The notes beneath the pieces were generated by a model that ran no database searches, was not told where the DNA came from, and was given only the letters and a program-made list of their open reading frames with translations. The position numbers and the translations under genes were made by a program. A stretch of 64,000 bases of DNA from Cyclina sinensis (taxonomy: Eukaryota; Mollusca; Bivalvia; Venerida; Veneridae): positions 6,262,001 through 6,326,000 of the forward strand of contig JAAONU010000123.1 in assembly GCA_012932295.1 (NCBI GenBank). Reading direction: 5' to 3'. Below, one piece after another: positions 42,957-55,020 of the stretch. The first letter of the stretch is position 1. Every line of letters begins with the position of its first letter.

Positions 42957-44941
42957 TAAGAGCTTTATACAGCTGGAATCATTGTATTAACGGAATATCT
43001 AAATAACAAAAATTAGATCAGCACTTAAACTATATTCTTGAGTAAAAACACTTTGCAAATAAAAGTATTTTTTTCATCATGATACATTCATTTAACTGGA
43101 TGACAATACTATCGCTCTAGAGAAAACATCCTCGGGGAAAAACATTTTCCTGAATCCATCGTTGTAGGAAATTTATAACTTAAGGTTTTACCCGTTTCTG
43201 ACCAAAAGCTCTAATTATGCATAGAACAAACCAATACTAACATCTAAGGAGAGAGGTATTTGTAGTAGGAATACTATTAAATGCTATTTTCTGAAGAAGA
43301 AGAAATGTCGGTCTCTTTATCTAAAATCGTTTTCATGCTAACGTCATTTTTGAAAGATAAAATCTTAACAGAGTTTCTTATGTAACAGTACAACAGAATG
43401 TAAGCAAAGACCAGCATTTGTTTTTTTGTTTTGATAAAGTGTCTTTCTAGAATAATTGAATGTTTAAGGATTTTCTTGCTGTTTTATCTAAAAACATTTT
43501 TAATATATTTGTACGTTTTTGGCCCTAACACAGTGCGAGGAGAAATAGTTTTTTTTGTTTTTAATCTAAGAAAAAAAGAAAAAGAATGAAAGGCACTAAA
43601 TATTCAGAAGTGTACACTCGTATTCATAAGTGTACTCGCTGTTTTTTTAATAGGATAGGATTTAAATATTTGAATAAATCTTTTTTTTAGTTATAGTCAA
43701 TCCAGCGATTTATCTCTTTTTTCTGTAACTTACTCTTCTATCTATCAGCGATTTTCTAACAATATTATAAAATAAACTCTAACTCTACATAAAGAACTAA
43801 TGTGGAATACTTAAGCATATGAATTCTTTTTGTATTTTGACGATGCTTGCATCAAAATGCTATTTGTAGGAACAGTTTTCCTCTGACAATTGACTACATC
43901 ATTTGAAATCTACCGTTTAAAAGCGTGTCTCATGTTTTTATTTCAAATTAGTAGATATTGGAATAAAAAAGTTATTCAGAGAATTTCTTTGTCATATCTA
44001 TTGTTTACTAAATGGATTTTTGTGATTTTGATGTCCTTTTCACCTATCAAACTCGTAATTTGTAACCGCATGCCTTAAAATTTGAGCAAACGGTGATGAT
44101 TACTAAATTTTTAAATGCTATGTCTTTTGTATTTCATTATAAATGGTCGAAAAGGTTTAGTCCAAAATATGTTTACACAAATCACTATAATAAATAAAAA
44201 ATTACTTACTTACTTATGAAAATGTATCCAAAATTAAGCAAACTTTTTCTAGGATTGAATTTTTGAGTAATTTGCAGAAAACATTCAGTTATTTTTGTTA
44301 GAAGTGTAATGCGAGTATAGGCATATTTACAATTAAAATTATGGAAAGTTTCTTCGTGAAAATAATAACAGGAATAGGAATAGGAATAGTCAAGTTATTT
44401 TTAATATACTAAGAGATATTCTTTTAGATACTTCTCATACATAAGTATTACACACATTAGATAGTATGGAAAGCTTTGTGAAAAAGTAGAGGAAAAGATA
44501 GCATAAATTTATTTAAAAGAGGACACCACAAATAATTTAAAAAATGAGAACCCGTGGGGTTTCCGCCGTGGAACATTTGCCACTGGGGGTTAAACCAGGT
44601 TCTATGATGTCTGAACCTTACACTTGCCCCCGACAGATTATCATAAGAACAGCCAAGAACAAGATGTCTTGGTGAATTAACTCCAACCCACCTATCAACT
44701 CGACAATGTTACATGCAAAATCACACAAACACATATAACATAAAAATAACATAGCATTGTAGAGTGAAAAAGGTAAATTACAAATCCTTGTGTAAATGCT
44801 AGTTACAAGAAAAGCAAGATTTTTGAATTTTCATCCCAGGCTAGTAATAGTATGATCATAGTATTTTTTAAAAAGCTGTGCGTTGTTTATATTGACAAAA
44901 CATTTTTATGTTATTTGGCACTAGCACAACTCTAAACTATA
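42957..44941. other. Non-coding 3' flank of TRIM-like gene (copy 2)
   Basis: Counterpart of 6589-8538, no gene supported. Homology with copy 1 ends at 44941. Confidence 0.6.
43058..43063 (+). terminator. Candidate polyadenylation signal AATAAA of the TRIM-like gene
   Basis: AATAAA lies about 100 bp after the stop codon, followed by a T-rich stretch. The equivalent in copy 1 is AATAAG (about 6688). Confidence 0.5.
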
Positions 44942-45475
44942 ATGAGAAACCTGAACAAATGCGTTTTTTTTCTAAATCACTGTTCCGAAACCAATAACAT
45001 TAAATCATATATCACATAAACAAAAGAACTAGTTAGTAGTAAAGGTACAATCTATTCAGTTCTTAATGCAATTCGATATATAATGTACTGCGTATGCTTG
45101 ATAATTCAAACTTATCAAAACCTGAAATGCAAGCGTGATGGATATATAACATGAAAGGGAGATAATTTATCTTCATGTCCCACTCGATGTGCCAATACAC
45201 TGTTACTTCCCTTAATCAGCAAAATATTCTATTCGTCATTTTTTTGTGTTGCCATCTTTGATCGACATAAGTAAGATCACAATGCCTATCACATAACAAG
45301 CAACTATGGCATAGACTTGCCATTTTAAAAACTGATAAAACAGGAAACAAAACTAATCAGTTAAATTATAGTAGTAGTAGTAGTAGAAGTAGTGTTTTCA
45401 TTTTGTGTATTCTGGGTGTTATGGTGAAAACTTGAAATTATTGATAAGTTTTCCTTCCATTACTTTGCATGTTAA
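44942..45475. other. Copy 2-specific segment before the PIF1-like relic
   Basis: No coding signal. Contains a TAG microsatellite (about 45370-45390). It may be the 5' flank of the PIF1-containing element, which in copy 1 was removed together with the helicase N-terminus. Confidence 0.4.
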
Positions 45476-46450
45476 ATGTCGTACAAATTGATTTTTTCGA
45501 CGTCTGTCAGGTTAGGGCATTACGTTGTTCTCACTGGTCAGGGTAGTTCGTGCAAAAAATATGTTATACAATTGATAGTGCGAGAACTCAAGAACGATGG
45601 AAAACATGTATATATTACCACTACAACTGGTATTGCTGCAACGCAATTTGTGGACGGACAAACAATACATAGGTGGTGTGGGGTAGGTGTAGGTGCTATT
45701 CATGCAGTACAGTTGTTCGATTTGATTAATACAGATGAGAAATATAAGAATAAAATCTTGTGATGTTCTTTTAATAGATGAATGTTCTATGTTGAGTCAG
45801 AAACTTTTTGAAACCATAGAAGGATTATGTAGATCTGTTAAAACAACTGTTTTTACTCTGGGGGTATGGAAATTATTTTAAGTGGCGATCTTTTTTCAAC
45901 TTCCGCATGTTCCTGATTTGATTTGGTTTGATTGGGATTTAACGCCAGTTTTTACTGCTAAGGTCTTATCTCAGCGGTCAGTCCACCTAACCAGTGTTCC
46001 TGGGTATCCAACCAGTTTACTAACCAATTTCTCCGCAAGTGACTGACTACTTCCTCACTTGCTTCAGAGGTGAGGGACAAATGACCTACAGACGCATTGT
46101 CTTAGATCAAGTATCACGGAGAAATTTTGCCGGCCCTGATGGGGTTTGAACCGGAATCGTCAAGATTGACAATCCGATGCTCTACCGATTGGGATAGCTG
46201 GGTCGCATGTTTCTGAACCTTTGCATGTATGGTGAATATGGTAATAACTGTTTTCAATCTAAATTATTCCATTCCACATCATGTCTGCTTAAAAACTTTC
46301 TTTAGACAATCAGACCCATCTTGTTCAATGTGTAAATGAAATTGAAAGGGGTGAACTATCTGATCAATCCATAAACTACATAAACTCTTTGAAAAAAACA
46401 ATTGATATCTCTGAACAAACCGTTTATTTGTTTGCAAGGAATTTTTTAAC
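45476..46450 (+). pseudogene. PIF1-like helicase relic, interrupted by a SINE (copy 2)
   Basis: The open frame 45476-45763 (95 codons) shows VVLTGQGSSCKK at the Walker A position (degenerate; PIF1 has G.GGTGKS), YITTTTGIAATQF and GQTIHRWCGVGVG. A frameshift leads into SCDVLLIDECSMLSQKLFE (Walker B, DExx) and LSGDLFQLP at about 45883-45907. The SINE splits it at 45912-46206, then SKLFHSTSCLLK and CVNEIERGELSDQSI continue. PIF1 helicases occur as host genes and inside Helitrons and other large elements; no Rep/HUH domain is seen. Clearly inactive. Confidence 0.7.
45912..46206 (-). mobile_element. Complete-looking tRNA-derived SINE with target-site duplication
   Basis: On the minus strand a tRNA-like head starts at about 46206 with CCAATCGGTAGAGCATCGGA (box A) and GGTTCAAACCC (box B). 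A body of about 200 bp follows, with a GGCGTTAAATCCCAATCAAA-type tail and AAATCAAATCA at the 3' end. GCATGTTCCTGA on the left and GCATGTTTCTGA on the right (one mismatch) look like the target-site duplication. The tail style is typical of bivalve SINEs. Found only in copy 2. Confidence 0.8.
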
Positions 46451-48375
46451 TGTTGTATAATCATGATAGACTACACTGTATCTAAAATGCCCGATGTAAT
46501 TAATTTTAAAAGATCATTTACTACTCAACATCCAGCATGGAAGAACTTTTTTCCCTTTTGATTTTGAAAATGTGTGTGATGTTGATGCAGACAATAACGA
46601 TGAAAACACTGGTATTGACGAGCACTATGATGACGACAATGATGACGATGACTGTAGTACTATGACTAAAAGAAGTTTAATAAGTGAATCGGGTTTTGAG
46701 AACAGCATTGTATAGGATATTCATGTGTACGGACCTTAAGTGCTTCCTGATAACTTAGATCGTAGGACAATATTACAGAACACTGTCACAGAATATAATA
46801 AAACACCAATGGAAAACAAAATTATTGGTTTATGTGAGTTGTTTCTATGTAATATGCAGCCATTCATAGACTGGTTTGGAAGCGAATTGTTTAATTGTTC
46901 GAAAGAAAAGTTGCTCAACGAAAACAAATAGAGCTCAAATGAATAGCCATTTAAAATCTTCTACATACCTTGACAGCTGTAGTGATTTGATGCGCGTATA
47001 TGATCAAAGTAGGGTAAAATCAGTCATTTTTTGCACTTCCATACTTACTTACTTACAAAACATTGAAATGCAGAGAAAATCTAATCTTATTTCTGTTGAA
47101 AATTAACAAGAGATGTAAGTGCCAACTAGACAGTTTAAGAAGGAAGAGGAAACATTAGAAATGTAGGTGGTTACCGTATAGCAAAACTGAAAGTACAGTT
47201 TCAAAAACAAGCAAAAACTTCGCTGTTTGATTTCAGTAAAAGTATATTATTAGACAACTGCAGAGAAAAGATCTGCTATTCAAACCATCTAACTGAATAG
47301 TATTCTGACTGATCAACCAAATATACAGACATGTTAATTACCAAATCTACACAAAAAAAGATCAGACAAAACCTAACGAACATAAATGATTCTGTTTTTC
47401 TCTACTTTGAAGCGCTTAACAGTAAAATACGCGAAATTGAAACTTTAAAGAAGAATTACATTTTGAAGAAGACATGGTAAAATCAAAAGTAATAGAAAAT
47501 TATGAACTTCTTGGCAAAACTTGTTCGAAAACATGCATTCTGAAAATGATGAAGATGAGGAAATCTTTGTATCAAATATTAACATCATGGAAGAACTTTC
47601 GAAAATGTTTTTCTCTAAATTCATAATGGTTTTGATTATCTAGCACACGTAAAACGGGAATAGGGAAAAGCGCACAGAAAAAAGATCAGGGACAAGAAAA
47701 GCGTACAAAAAAGATCATGGACAAGAAAGAAAACAGTCAAAACAAATAATAACATTTGATAGTAACGGTTCTGATAAATCGGAAGGCAAACTATCATCAC
47801 AACTTAAAGTTAAAGCTTGTGTTTTAGAAGATGACAAATATTTCTAAGATAATTTTTCACACGAAAGAAGAACCTCCAGATACTTTGTGAGTCTTAAAAG
47901 TACGTACTTATCAAAGCATACAAAAGAACTCCTGATAAACTAAAAGACTCTATTAGAAAATGTAACTGTATGATGGCGCCACCTGTGTTCCTGGATGAAT
48001 TTCATCAGGGTGTTCTTACAACGTAAGCGATCGCCACACTGCCAAAAACTACAGAAAAAACTGTCTACAGAAACCCAAAATACAGATAAAAACAAGGGTG
48101 CAGACAGAGGAAAGGGTAAAAGGTCAAAATATGGAAAAAGTACTCTAAGTGAATAAAAGAGAGAAAAAAGTGAGTTCCGGCAATATAGAATGCGATGATC
48201 ATTGTTCAATATGTGATTTTTCCTATAATGATTCACCTTACTGAATTCGTTGCGACAAAATCAAAATTGCCGCATCGTAGTTGGGTGGGTATAGTTTCTA
48301 AAGCAGATGGACAACAAACGAAGACGAATCTGTTCAATTTATTTGTCCGTTATGTCAGTAAATAAGACTTTTAAG
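46451..48375 (+). pseudogene. Relic of transposon-type ORF with SAP-like and PHD-finger end (copy 2)
   Basis: Counterpart of 15390-17266 with different decay. Recognisable are the acidic stretch (about 46610-46660), SHLKSSTYLDSCSDLMRVYD (about 46940-47005), SVFLYFEALNSKIREIE (about 47390), a small internal duplication (about 47680-47720), and the PHD start with CSICDF (about 48190-48225). The same TGA replaces the PHD Trp as in copy 1, so the lesion predates the duplication. The second Cys pair and HxxC of the PHD are lost here. Confidence 0.5.
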
Positions 48376-49105
48376 TCCACTATCCAGTTTATGATAGCGG
48401 GTTTAGACTGGCTAGACAGCCTTATAAACTGGAATTTACACATAACGATAGGTTAAAAATTGTGCGCAAATTGGCATTTGCTTACAAATAAACGCAATAC
48501 AGAATTATGTAAGAATATTGTCTCAGAGTATATGAATTGGAGTTCAATAAATATACACGGAAAGTGATTTTGAGAGCCCTAAACCGTAAATACGAAATAT
48601 CAATGTATCATTTCGAATTCTTTTGTAGCAGAGTGAAAATAAAGTACACAACTGTCCACAATTGAAGTGTATGTGTGTGTTTTTTTTTTTTTACTTTTTG
48701 TATGTATGTTTGTTTGTTTGTTATGACTCATTATAGAGCATTCAGTGAGATATGCGATTTAAATTCACTGTTACACGCCAACTGGGTGTGATCTTTGTTT
48801 GAAATTTGTTTTAGTTAAAAAGTTGAATTTGGTTCTTCTGTAGTTTTGACGCTCAGTGTATTTCCTCTGTTACCACAAGTGTAACATTGCAGCTTTCTCT
48901 AGGTGCCAATTTTCATTTTTTTATACCATTCAACTTATCAGCTGTTGATTAACGACTAAGTAACATGTTACTCACTTCGTCATCAAATCTATTCTATGTT
49001 ATCATGTTCTTAAATGTTAATGAATATTATATTTTCTAAATAGCAAAGTCGATTTTGAGAAGTTTCAAGGCAAAGTAAGAATTGTGACATTGTCGTTACA
49101 CTTTA
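48376..49105. other. Spacer between PHD relic and SGNH-like relic (copy 2)
   Basis: Counterpart of 17267-18029 with small indels; holds GT and GTTT runs (about 48668-48720). No gene supported. Confidence 0.5.
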
Positions 49106-49810
49106 AAATGGTCGAGGTTATGGGGCGTCCTCTTGAATTAAGAAGAATAGATAAGCTTCTGGAAAAGAAAATTCAAGACAATGGAAAAGTTCTCTGTTTA
49201 TGTCTTACGTACATATTTATAAAATATCAGATTCTAAAGGGAAATATCTGAAGGAACAAAAAGATATGGTCAATGAATTAATAGACACATAGGGTGTAAA
49301 TTTTGGTTCCGTAGCGATAGAAAAACGTCTGGTGGTATAACATTCTTTGAAGACAAACTTGCTAGTAACTCATTTTCAGATATAGGCAGGTCAATAGTTT
49401 TATTTTGACATGTGACATTTCATGTCAATGTGTTGCCTAAAGGTGGTTATTACCGAAATACCAGTCACCACAAGATTTGCTTACCTGGATCGTTTGGTTA
49501 CCATTAATAAGCAGAATGACATAGATGTTGGTGTACTAGAGACACCATCTGTATTCTGGTCTGAGTGGAACAGAAGAAATTACCATCCTGAATGGCACTC
49601 TTTTGAAGATAAAGTTCTGCATGAACATTGTCAATGCATATGTAAGAGATAAATCCCCAGTTGAACTATTCATCCCCTAACTTCTTTCTTGATTTTTTAG
49701 AAACCCGTCGAAGAAAATCCAGCACACAGCCTAGCCATAGGTCTATTTTAACTAGTGTACTATATCCAGACTAGGTCTATCTTCTTCCTCAAGTAGTGGC
49801 TGTATCAAAT
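49106..49810 (+). pseudogene. SGNH-hydrolase-like relic (copy 2)
   Basis: Counterpart of 18035-18770. The frame 49422-49652 carries VVITEIPV, DVGVLETPSVFWSEW and NYHPEWHSFEDKVLHE. A deletion after it shifts the frame, and the D-x-V-x-L block reads with an extra stop. Tentative assignment, as for copy 1. Confidence 0.4.
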
Positions 49811-50016
49811 AGCTAAATCTATTTGTACGTATATTGGGAGTTCATAGTTGGATTTGTATCTTCAAAAGATTGCTAGTTGTATTGGTCTTTAATTACCAGT
49901 TATATACTCAAACACATAAGACTGTTTTTTATTTATTTGTTTTTTAAAATCTATTTGTTGGTTCTTTTGTTTGGTTTAAAGTAATATGCCTGTTTTCATC
50001 AATTTTCATTCATATC

Positions 50017-50178
50017 AGGTTCACCTAATCAGCGTTGCTGGGAAGGGCCAGTATTACACTTCCTTCCATCCTCTCTAAGAACACACAATCTCTCTTAGGG
50101 ATCAAACCCATAGCTCTTTATCAGTGAGAGATCTAGTTTTTATAGATCAATGACTTTAACCTCCAGATCACCGTTGCT
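50017..50178 (-). mobile_element. tRNA-derived SINE remnant (copy 2)
   Basis: Orthologous insertion to 18973-19123, with small insertions in the body and head. Confidence 0.5.
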
Positions 50179-50461
50179 AGTACTTTTTATTTCTATGACC
50201 ATGTTTTCTAGCCTATACTAAAATGAATTGAACTGAGGCTAGTTATTCAAACTTAGGCCCTCTCTTAAACGAGAAACAATTGAAAAAACTTGTAAGCGGC
50301 CCGTTGCAACACAACTTGAAAAAAATAATAACCTTTGTCTGAAATACTTTTACGGCTAGTTGTCAGAAAATTGAAAAAGTGCATACTTCCTTTGCGTTTG
50401 AATAATAATAATTAAAAACGATACACATATCACGTCTACATTGTTTTATATAAATACGTTT

Positions 50462-50940
50462 GTAGACAATTTACAAAATGTTAGCATGTAAATACACAAT
50501 TAAAGGGTATTTATAGGTAACGAATATATAAAATGTACTCAATTGCTAGTAAACACTTGTGATTTCAGCATGGTGTTATATAAGTATTTAATTAGCAGTA
50601 ATATATGTTGTGTTAAAATCTATAATTGTTTTAAACATGCAGACAATTTACGATTCATGTATACTGAAATTTCAACGTGTAGTCAAACAGTTATTCAATT
50701 AAAATGTAACATTAGGTAATTTGTATACACAGTGTACACAAACTGTTAGTACATTATCCCGTTATACTAATTTTGATTAACAGTAACGTATGTTGAAAAA
50801 GATAATTGTTATTAATATTTCAATACATATGCAAACAATGTGATTATGAACCTATACATTTTTTTTTCATTTGGGAATAGCAATAGTTTCATACAAGAAT
50901 TGCTAGTTTGATATTTTATCGCAGCTCGTTTATATTTACT
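50462..50940. repeat. Degenerate ~180-190-bp tandem repeat, three units (copy 2)
   Basis: Counterpart of 19430-19910, same unit order. Confidence 0.5.
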
Positions 50941-53059
50941 TTAAAGGTACACTCTATGTTTAAAAATGTTAGATTATACGTTGCAAACAGGACATAAATA
51001 CAGCACGGAGGAAATGCTTAACAGAAACAATTTCATTACAAAAGGTTTGGTTCATTACATCAATGAGTAGTAGGGACGTGAGGGAAATTATTTTTAAGTA
51101 CAGTCAAACATATAATTTAATAGCCGTGACAGTCAGGAATCAATTTTATTTTTCTGAATTACCACATGGATGAAGATTAATTTTAATTACACAAGTGAAT
51201 GAATAACTGAATAAGAAAGTTCATTTTCTAATATTTCAACGTAAGAATTAGCTGCACCAGATGTTATCGAGACAGCTTAAAATTCTGGTGCGATGATGTT
51301 TGTTTCAATCATGTGAAATGGATACCTTAAGTTTAGAAAATTAACTTAAAAATCAAGAAAAAATAAAATCATAATTCATCTTGAACTCAAATAAATAAAT
51401 AATACTATTTAATTCTCAATATATAGTCCTTGTGTTGACATGCTTGACTGTACAAATATTTAGCAAAACAGAGTATTAACGCGCGTTTGGTGTGGCCTGA
51501 CAGCTTAACATTCTGTTCCGCTTACATTTGAAATTAATGATGAAAATGTTGAATTCTTTATTTCAAATAAGAAATGTTCGATAAGTCATTATTATTATGC
51601 TTTCGTTGTCTCTTTTCATTTTTCTATTTAAGGTATACTATTGCGTTGATAATACATATCCACAGAAGTAAAGTAAAATTAACGGAACCAGGTTACAATA
51701 GTTGGAGCACAGGATTTGTTATCGTTGAAGCGTTGGTGCAATTTTTAGAGACTATCTTGGACATTGTCTCTATGTTCTTTCAACGCTCAACACTGATTCA
51801 TGCAAATTGTGTGTGATAAATAGTCAATCACTTGCACGGAGAAATTTATTTAATTACTTGATAGACATCAAGGCTTAGCACCTGCGAGATATGACCAATA
51901 AGGTATGTAAGTCGGTATAAGACCGAAAAAGAAAGAACAGAAATGCAAGTACTCTTCTGTAAAAAAGAAATAAAAAGCGTAACCTCAGATTTAGTTTGAA
52001 ATCTTTGAGAAAGAAACTATGGCCACCTTGTTAAAAAATCAAGAGTTGGAACCGTGCCTATCTGAGGGTATTGTTACTCCTAGTTTTTATTGTGAAATAT
52101 TCATTGAAACATCAATATGCATGACGACTGTGTGGATACGGTCCATTTGTATGATCCTGAGCTTATTACAGATGCACTAAATGAAATTGGAACAGACTTT
52201 AATAAGTAAGTGTCAAAGCTTCACAACCTTGTTATCATCATTTTGAGAAAATTCATTTCGACGTTGACAAAAACATGTTTATCCAGCTGTCTGGCCAGTC
52301 CAAAATCGAGAGGATAACATAAATTCAACATGATCATACCCTTTTAATAAGTAGAGAAACATCTCTTTAGCTAATTATAAATTTAACTGTGGATGAAAAA
52401 CTATGGTGTTACTTCACACTTAAGTTAAAAATTATAAAAAAGAGTTAAAATATTTCTCTTCACTGATTTATAATTACTGACGACACAAGCTGTCTGATGA
52501 TATGGCACTATTGCAACGTTTTTTTACATGAATTGCATCTTTCAGATGTGTGTTCAAGCGTTGGTAAACGTGACAGTTAACTTTATCTTTTTTATTTAAA
52601 TAAGAATACCGAGACTTATTTTTTATCAAACAAATATATATAAATTGCCGGTTTCAAAACAAAGCATTGTGTTCTCAGACATATATGTGTCACCAGCTGT
52701 TTGGCTAGTCCAAACGCGCGGGGATCAACATGCATTTATGTGTCCCACTAGAAGAAACAATATATCAATGTTTTAAAATTGGTTTTGAGTGAACGAAATT
52801 CAATCAGTTCTACTTTTGCACAGCAGCAGGATTAATAAAAGTACTTAACCATCAGTCGTCAATATCCAAGGAATGGAAATCCATTCTGAGTTGACAATGT
52901 ATAATACTGGCTCCTTCAGAAAAGGTTGCGTTTTTACTTGATAAATTATCGTGTAGACAATATCTTATTGTGTTTGGTTGCTTTGCTTTTCTATTTACTT
53001 GTTAATAGCAGAAAGTGGCTTTCTTGTCTGCCTTACATGAGTCCGTTTTTCTCTATACT
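50941..53059. other. Repeat-rich non-coding interval (copy 2)
   Basis: Counterpart of 19911-22024. An 80-codon open frame (51574-51816) exists only in this copy and is closed in copy 1, so I do not call it. Divergence from copy 1 falls sharply near 52890. Confidence 0.5.
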
Positions 53060-54433
53060 TTAATGTATTGTTCTAGCTACATTAAAGCACAATGGTTCGT
53101 TCCCCAACACCCCTTGTTCGGCGTTTGAATTTTTAGAAACAGCATACTGACCCAGTGTGACTGTATTTATGTTCTTTATATTATGCAAAAATGTTGGATT
53201 TGTGTTGTTACCATTTACTGTGCCGCTTTGTTGACAGAATACGTTTTCAATTACATCGCTGTTTATGCGAGCAGGCACTTTTGAAATATTTTTATTCTTA
53301 AGGGTCTGTCGACAGAGATTTGTGAAGCCTATGATACAGGAGTTGAGATATTCTCTTGTTTGTGAGGTTAATAACTGTTTGTCCTTTTCAGCAGATGATA
53401 TAATATTTTTTTTCTACAATATGCGTCTCTTAGTCGTTGAACCATTTCAAGGCAACCAACAGCTCTTTAAAGCATTCATCCTCAGTATCCATCACTGGTC
53501 TACTGTCGCGGAATATTTGCACAATTTTGCTCGTAGCTCGTAACAGTGAGACCAATGGTAGGATACTACGTATACAGGATACAGGTGGGCGATGACGTTG
53601 TATCCTACCTTTGGAGACAGTATCTCCGAGTGCTAAGCCATCATCTCCAGCTGACAAAGATGGTCATTTGTAAGTCGTCTATGGTAAGGGAATGAATTAG
53701 TGTCACGATCCCACCTGAAGGCTTTTTCCCCAGTGATCCCAATGAATAAAATGGTGAAAACATAATTGTCTTTTGTATGGTTTACCCTCTCCGCTTTTAA
53801 GAATGCAGTTCCTTACCCCTTTGATGCCATGCGAAAAGTCTATTACAAAATTGATTTCTTGATCAGATGGTTCCAAATGTTTGTTGTGCTAAAGTTCTGC
53901 AAACTTGATACAGTTTTCAAAAAAAACTGTGCATAAAATTATGATTTATTCGGGCCCCATCCATAGACACAAATTGTACACTAAAACCATACAAATTTAA
54001 GAATTTCACAGCTTGCCAAAACAGAAAACAAATTTTTCCAGCTTTGGCTTTCGTTATTGGAAAACAGGCAAATGGGAAACGGAAGTCGTTAAGCACAAGG
54101 TAAAGAAATTGGAGCACATATGTCAGCAGTGAACGTTGTGACTGACCTGTTAACAAACGCATATTATCCATGTGACACCAGTATCAACAAAACCAATTCT
54201 TATGTTTCCTTTGGATTTAGTGAGACAAAGCTCTTCCTGGATGCTCATCTCGTCAAAACAAATCCGATCCAAAAATCCCCATCAACGAACTTCTTTCTTT
54301 TTTTGCTTCTTCTTTCATTCATTGAAAAACATTCGAATTGAACCCTGCCTGCTGGTCTACCACTGCTTTGTAGTAACTTACTGTTCTGCCTAGATTAAAG
54401 AATTTATCGATATAACTCGCTTTTATATTCCAA

Positions 54434-54465
<32 letters not shown>

Positions 54466-55020
54466 GAGTAATTATTTAAACGATGAATATTACATTTTCT
54501 AAAATTTTTAACTTTAATAAAATTGAAGAATAAAGATATTGGAAAGACTGATGTATTTATTTCTTAGACGTTTCAGCAAAATATGAAATACTAACCTGGT
54601 GGTAATAAGCTAAGAGAATCCTGTTGTCTCTTAGCTGCTGGTAGTTCTTTCTGCTGCGGTTCCAAAGTGACAAACAAAAGCTTATTACATTCCTATTCCA
54701 GCGTCTTCCCTTTGGATCTCTGCTTAGATTTTGTTTTTGATTTATTAAAACATTTATCTATCTGGTAAAATATTCTTTAGAATTGCTTTCATATCTTCAT
54801 GATTTTTTGGCAGAGTTAGACTGAGTTTTTTTAACTCACTATCATTACAATGTTTACATTTTTCAGGATTTTGTTGCTGGTTGTAAAGAATGAGTTGATT
54901 TGCAGATTTTGAAAATATATTCAGGTCTGCAAGTATTTGAATTTGAAGTTAAAGGACTAATGCGTTTGCATGATTTATGCCATACGCATTAGTCCTTTAA
55001 CTTCAAATTCAAATATATAG
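53060..55020 (-). pseudogene. P-element-like transposase relic, N-terminus deleted (copy 2)
   Basis: Nearly base-for-base the same as 22025-23955, with the same fragments (INSDVIENVFCQQ at 53060-53278, SKIVQIFRDSRP at 53430-53657, MDGARINHNF at 53917-54171, DEMSIQ and the splice-donor-like site upstream). The (TAA)n run is shorter. The N-terminal fragment equivalent to 24121-23956 is missing, replaced by an inverted 32-bp copy of adjacent sequence. Confidence 0.65.
54934..55015. repeat. Perfect 32-bp inverted repeat at a deletion junction (copy 2)
   Basis: Left arm 54934-54965 and right arm 54984-55015 are exact reverse complements, separated by 18 nt. The left arm exists in copy 1 (about 23907-23938); the right arm does not and replaces 279 bp (23956-24234) of copy 1. 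Confidence 0.9.

Noticed and set aside
51574..51816. 80-codon open frame in copy 2
   Set aside because: Closed by changes in copy 1 and without recognisable features.
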